Positions 5,019 to 7,409 of a DNA stretch of 7,409 nt are shown here, in pieces. This DNA comes from Clostridia bacterium. Lineage in GTDB: Bacteria > Bacillota > Clostridia > Christensenellales > Borkfalkiaceae. The stretch covers positions 1-7,409 of the forward strand of contig JAFTHR010000184.1 in NCBI GenBank assembly GCA_017457345.1, written 5' to 3'. The position numbers and the translations under genes are program-made. Under the pieces are notes generated by a model. That model was not told where the DNA came from. It saw nothing but the letters and a program-made list of their open reading frames with translations, and searched no databases. Positions within the stretch are counted from its first letter, which is position 1. Every line of letters starts with the position of its first letter.

Positions 5019-5960
5019 TTATGCAAAGGTAAAAATAACGTGCACGAGAACGAAACAAAGGTATACTACCACGCCGGTAAACATTGTCCCGTCTAATCGG
5101 TCCAAGATGCCGCCGTGCCCAGGCATTACGTTCCCCATATCTTTGATCTCTAAACGACGTTTAATGCAACTTTCCACCAAGTCGCCAAAAGCCGTTGCCG
5201 CCGCGCCGATTAAGCCGATTGCCATATAGATCGGCAACCAAACGTGCATATTCACGTAGCCTATTCCAACGATTGCGTTATACACGAAATAGAGCACCAA
5301 CCCCATCAACATACCGCCGATTAAACCACCGATAAGCCCTACGACCGTTTTATTGGGGCTTACGGAAGGCGCTAATTTTCTAGGGAATTTCTTTTTGAGT
5401 AAACTGCCCGTAAAGAACGCCATACAATCCGCGGCAGACGAAACGAAGAACACGAATAAAAGCGCTATCGTAGAATCGAACTTGTATTCCGAAATCGAGT
5501 TTTCTAAGCCGATATGGTTGGTAGTTAAAGAGCCAACTAACACGTCGCTTGCCAAATGGTTTGCAAGGATGAGTACCACGAACATAATGGTTGGATACAC
5601 CGCGCAAAAGAAGGCAGTACCAACGCTTTCAGGCGTCGTTTCATTGTGGCGGAACACAAACAAACTAAGAAGGGATACGGCAAAGAAAAAGAAGAGAATA
5701 GCGGTCACGTGTAAACCGATCCCAAAGAACTCTTCAAATATGGCACACGCCGGAATTACGATAACTGCAAACGCATATACAACCCCTTTTCCCGAAGGCG
5801 TGATACGGTTTTTCATAGCCGTGATGATCTCGTGTACGCCGATAATCGTGAACGCATAAATGAGCGCGTCGAAAAAGAACGCGTGAACGAATATCTTTAA
5901 CGCAAACATTGCAACGAGCAACGCCACGTAGCACATTCCAGAAATAACTCTTTTCTTCAT
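5019..5960 (-). CDS. cdsA: Phosphatidate cytidylyltransferase (CDP-diacylglycerol synthase)
   Basis: A 313-residue polytopic membrane enzyme that makes CDP-diacylglycerol from phosphatidic acid and CTP, the branch point of phospholipid synthesis. Many hydrophobic segments are visible (roughly 8-43, 58-78, 84-103, 115-133, 163-183, 206-230, 242-258, 291-311). The family signature is complete at 264-290: SCIKR, then KD (273-274), PGHGG (280-284) and DRLD (287-290). FGD at 258-260 and SPNKT at 201-205 are also typical, and D178 fits the conserved Asp before them. The protein is somewhat longer than the common 265-285 residues; part of the excess is a polar loop at about 138-162. ATG at 5960, with AAGGA only 3 nt upstream and inside a small hairpin. 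Confidence 0.96.
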   Translation of the reverse strand: MKKRVISGMCYVALLVAMFALKIFVHAFFFDALIYAFTIIGVHEIITAMKNRITPSGKGVVYAFAVIVIPACAIFEEFFGIGLHVTAILFFFFAVSLLSLFVFRHNETTPESVGTAFFCAVYPTIMFVVLILANHLASDVLVGSLTTNHIGLENSISEYKFDSTIALLFVFFVSSAADCMAFFTGSLLKKKFPRKLAPSVSPNKTVVGLIGGLIGGMLMGLVLYFVYNAIVGIGYVNMHVWLPIYMAIGLIGAAATAFGDLVESCIKRRLEIKDMGNVMPGHGGILDRLDGTMFTGVVVYLCFVLVHVIFTFA

Positions 5961-5963
5961 AGG

Positions 5964-5977
5964 TCCTTACGCAAGGA
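5964..5977 (-). other. Hairpin enclosing the cdsA ribosome binding site
   Basis: On the minus strand TCCTT-GCGT-AAGGA forms a 5-bp stem with a 4-nt loop. Its 3' arm is the AAGGA Shine-Dalgarno sequence of cdsA, 3 nt before the ATG. If formed it would hide the site and lower initiation unless upstream ribosomes open it. The stem is short and only about half G/C, so its stability is modest. Confidence 0.4.
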
Positions 5978-6003
5978 AAACGATACCCTGCCCCTTCGTT
6001 TTG

Positions 6004-6729
6004 TTAATTTGACAACTGTTCGTCCGTTTTTCCAAATCTACGCGTTCTCGTAGAAAAATCCGCAATAGCGCGCTCTAAGTCTTTATTTGAAAATTCAGGG
6101 AACATTTTATCGGAAAAGTAGAACTCGGTATACGCCGATTGATACAATAAAAAGTTGGAAAGCCTTAACTCTTTACCCGTGCGAATTAACAGGTCGGGCT
6201 CGGGCACTTCCGCCGTGTATAAAAGACGCGAAAAACTTTCCTCCGTCACCTCTTTCCCTTCTTTCACCGCTTGGTTTACAGCACGCACAATCTCCGCACG
6301 CGCTCCGTAGCAAAGGGCGATATTGAGCCCTTTTCCCGTATGGTGCGCCGTGTCCGCTTCCGCTTTTTGAATTAAATCCTGCACGTCCTGCGGGAGCAAA
6401 GTGATATCCCCTATCGCACGCACGCGCACTCCTTTTTCTCCAAATTTTTTCATATATTCGGTAAAGTGCTTGCGAACGATATTATACAAACCTTCAAGTT
6501 CTTCTTGCGGGCGTTTTAAATTTTCGGTGGACAGCGCGTATACCGTAACGTATTCCACGCCCATTTCAAAGGCGTGCTCTAAAAGCCCTATCATACGGTT
6601 AAATCCGTTTTGATGACCGTAAGAACGGGGCATTAACCGCTTTTTTGCCCAACGGCCGTTGCCGTCCATAATAATGGCGATATGGCGGGGGATACGCAAT
6701 TGGTCCTTCTTCAATGTATTCCGAAACAT
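6004..6729 (-). CDS. uppS: Isoprenyl transferase / undecaprenyl diphosphate synthase
   Basis: A 241-residue cis-prenyltransferase that condenses isopentenyl diphosphate onto farnesyl diphosphate to give the C55 carrier lipid used for peptidoglycan. Conserved region I is HIAIIMDGNGRWAKKR (16-31), with the catalytic Asp at 22. GHQNG (38-42), ALSTENLKRP (65-74), NIALCYGAR (136-144) and LLIRTGKELRLSNF (180-193) follow, then TEFYF with the metal-binding Glu 202. The usual RTxGE reads RTGKE here, and the usual FSTENWKRP has Leu for Trp; both are tolerable changes. The ATG at 6729 lies only 3 nt after the frr stop and has no clear ribosome binding site, so initiation is probably by translational coupling. 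A TTG at 6697-6699, preceded by AAGGA at 4 nt, is an alternative start that would give 231 residues. Confidence 0.96.
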   Translation of the reverse strand: MFRNTLKKDQLRIPRHIAIIMDGNGRWAKKRLMPRSYGHQNGFNRMIGLLEHAFEMGVEYVTVYALSTENLKRPQEELEGLYNIVRKHFTEYMKKFGEKGVRVRAIGDITLLPQDVQDLIQKAEADTAHHTGKGLNIALCYGARAEIVRAVNQAVKEGKEVTEESFSRLLYTAEVPEPDLLIRTGKELRLSNFLLYQSAYTEFYFSDKMFPEFSNKDLERAIADFSTRTRRFGKTDEQLSN

Positions 6730-6732
6730 ACT

Positions 6733-7305
6733 TTAAATAGACATTAAATCCTTTTCTTTTGCCGCAATGATACCTTCTAATTTGCTCATATAGGAAGACA
6801 CCGTTTTTTCTACGTCTGCTTCGCAGGAAGAAACTTCGTCTTCGGAAAGTTCTTTCGCCGTTTTCATCTTTTTCAATACGTCCATTGCGTCGCGGCGATG
6901 GTTGCGGATAGCAACTTTTGCATCTTCACCCATTTTCTTGATTTGTTTTACAAGTTCGCGGCGACGTTCTTCCGTCATCACAGGGAATACGATACGGATA
7001 ACGTTCCCGTCGTTCGTGGGTGTTAAGCCAAGGTTAGAATTCAAAATTGCCTTTTCCACCGCTTTCAAAAGCGATTTATCCCACAAATTGATTTGTAAAC
7101 ATCTTGCGTCGAGCGCCGAAACGTTGCCAAGTTCAATGAGTTTGCTCATACCGCCGTAGGCTTCTACTTCCACTCTATCTAACACGTGGGGATTTGCACG
7201 CCCTGCACGGATGGCGCTATAATCGTTTTCGAGCGCGTTGATCGTTTTTTCCGAACGGTCTTCGAGTTCGAGCATCATTTCTTCTACTTTTTCGTTCTCA
7301 ATCAT
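6733..7305 (-). CDS. frr: Ribosome recycling factor
   Basis: A 190-residue tRNA-mimicking protein that, with EF-G, splits post-termination ribosomes. The hallmark IRAGRANPHVLDRVEVEAYG (about 32-51) is intact. Further family matches are LTPTNDGNVIRIVFPVMTEERR (residues 93-114, given in part here as TPTNDGNVIRI and PVMTEERR), then KMGEDAKVAIRNHRRDA and a basic, helical C-terminus with KTAKELSEDE. Length is close to the usual 185. ATG at 7305 with AGGAG 9 nt upstream (7315-7319). It follows pyrH after a 34-nt gap and precedes uppS by 3 nt. Confidence 0.97.
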   Translation of the reverse strand: MIENEKVEEMMLELEDRSEKTINALENDYSAIRAGRANPHVLDRVEVEAYGGMSKLIELGNVSALDARCLQINLWDKSLLKAVEKAILNSNLGLTPTNDGNVIRIVFPVMTEERRRELVKQIKKMGEDAKVAIRNHRRDAMDVLKKMKTAKELSEDEVSSCEADVEKTVSSYMSKLEGIIAAKEKDLMSI

Positions 7306-7339
7306 TCTTATTATCTCCTACTTTTCTGTTTTTATTTTA

Positions 7340-7409
7340 TTAAACGGTAATTACCGTGCCAAGGTTTTCTCCGCAAACCGCACGCACGATAGAATTTTCT
7401 TCGTTTAAA
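7340..7409 (-). CDS. pyrH: UMP kinase, C-terminal end only
   Basis: Only the last 22 codons are in the window; the gene continues past the right end. The peptide LNEENSIVRAVCGENLGTVITV matches the C-terminus of bacterial uridylate kinase (compare the family pattern I-x-K-A-V-x-G-E-x-x-G-T-x-V). PyrH phosphorylates UMP to UDP. Its place just ahead of frr is the near-universal bacterial order and supports the call. Base 7409 belongs to an incomplete codon. Confidence 0.92.
   Translation of the reverse strand, partial: LNEENSIVRAVCGENLGTVITV
7344..7357. repeat. 14-bp perfect palindrome at the pyrH 3' end
   Basis: ACGGTAATTACCGT reads the same on both strands and covers the last codons of pyrH (T-V-I-T-V). 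As RNA it could form a 5-bp stem with an AATT loop. What follows on the minus strand is A-rich, not T-rich, so it is not a usual terminator. It may be chance. Confidence 0.35.

Noticed and set aside
5353..5859. Plus-strand open frame of 168 codons opposite cdsA
   Set aside because: Antisense to a complete cdsA with an intact signature; no start signal.
7344..7357. Terminator at the end of pyrH
   Set aside because: The stem is only 5 bp and is followed by A-rich, not T-rich, sequence; frr is expected to be co-transcribed with pyrH.

Overview
The window is chromosomal housekeeping DNA. Ten genes, eight complete and two cut by the window ends, all lie on the minus strand, so transcription runs from right to left. 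Gene content, gene order, strong GGAGG-type ribosome binding sites and a moderate GC content point to Bacillota, most likely a clostridial lineage, perhaps uncultured. That placement is inferred from recognition of the proteins, not from a tree.

Right part (7409 down to 2549): the 3' end of pyrH (UMP kinase), then frr (ribosome recycling factor), uppS (undecaprenyl diphosphate synthase), cdsA (CDP-diacylglycerol synthase), dxr (DXP reductoisomerase) and rseP (site-2 protease). This is the conserved pyrH-frr-uppS-cdsA-dxr-rseP cluster. It joins ribosome recycling to isoprenoid precursor supply (dxr), the lipid carrier for wall synthesis (uppS), phospholipid synthesis (cdsA) and intramembrane proteolysis (rseP). 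No convincing promoter was seen inside it, so it is probably read as one operon.

Junction (2471-2548): a strong intrinsic terminator ends the first operon. A perfect sigma-A consensus promoter (TTGACA, 17 nt, TATAAT) starts the second. The two are superimposed: the -35 box is part of the terminator's 3' arm and the terminator U-tract lies in the promoter spacer.

Left part (2467 down to 1): ylxM, ffh (SRP54), rpsP (S16) and the 5' end of khpA, which is the usual SRP/S16 operon order. Between ffh and rpsP, where related operons normally have little spacer, lies a 384-nt non-coding stretch. It holds a tandem array of a 121-122 bp repeat: two full copies, a third partial copy touching the ffh stop codon, and a degraded edge on the rpsP side. 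Each full unit has a small perfect stem-loop near its end.

The proteins are ordinary. The repeat array and the terminator/promoter overlap are the parts most worth a second look. I see no RNA genes, CRISPR, insertion sequence, prophage or defence genes, and no sign of a wholly new protein system.
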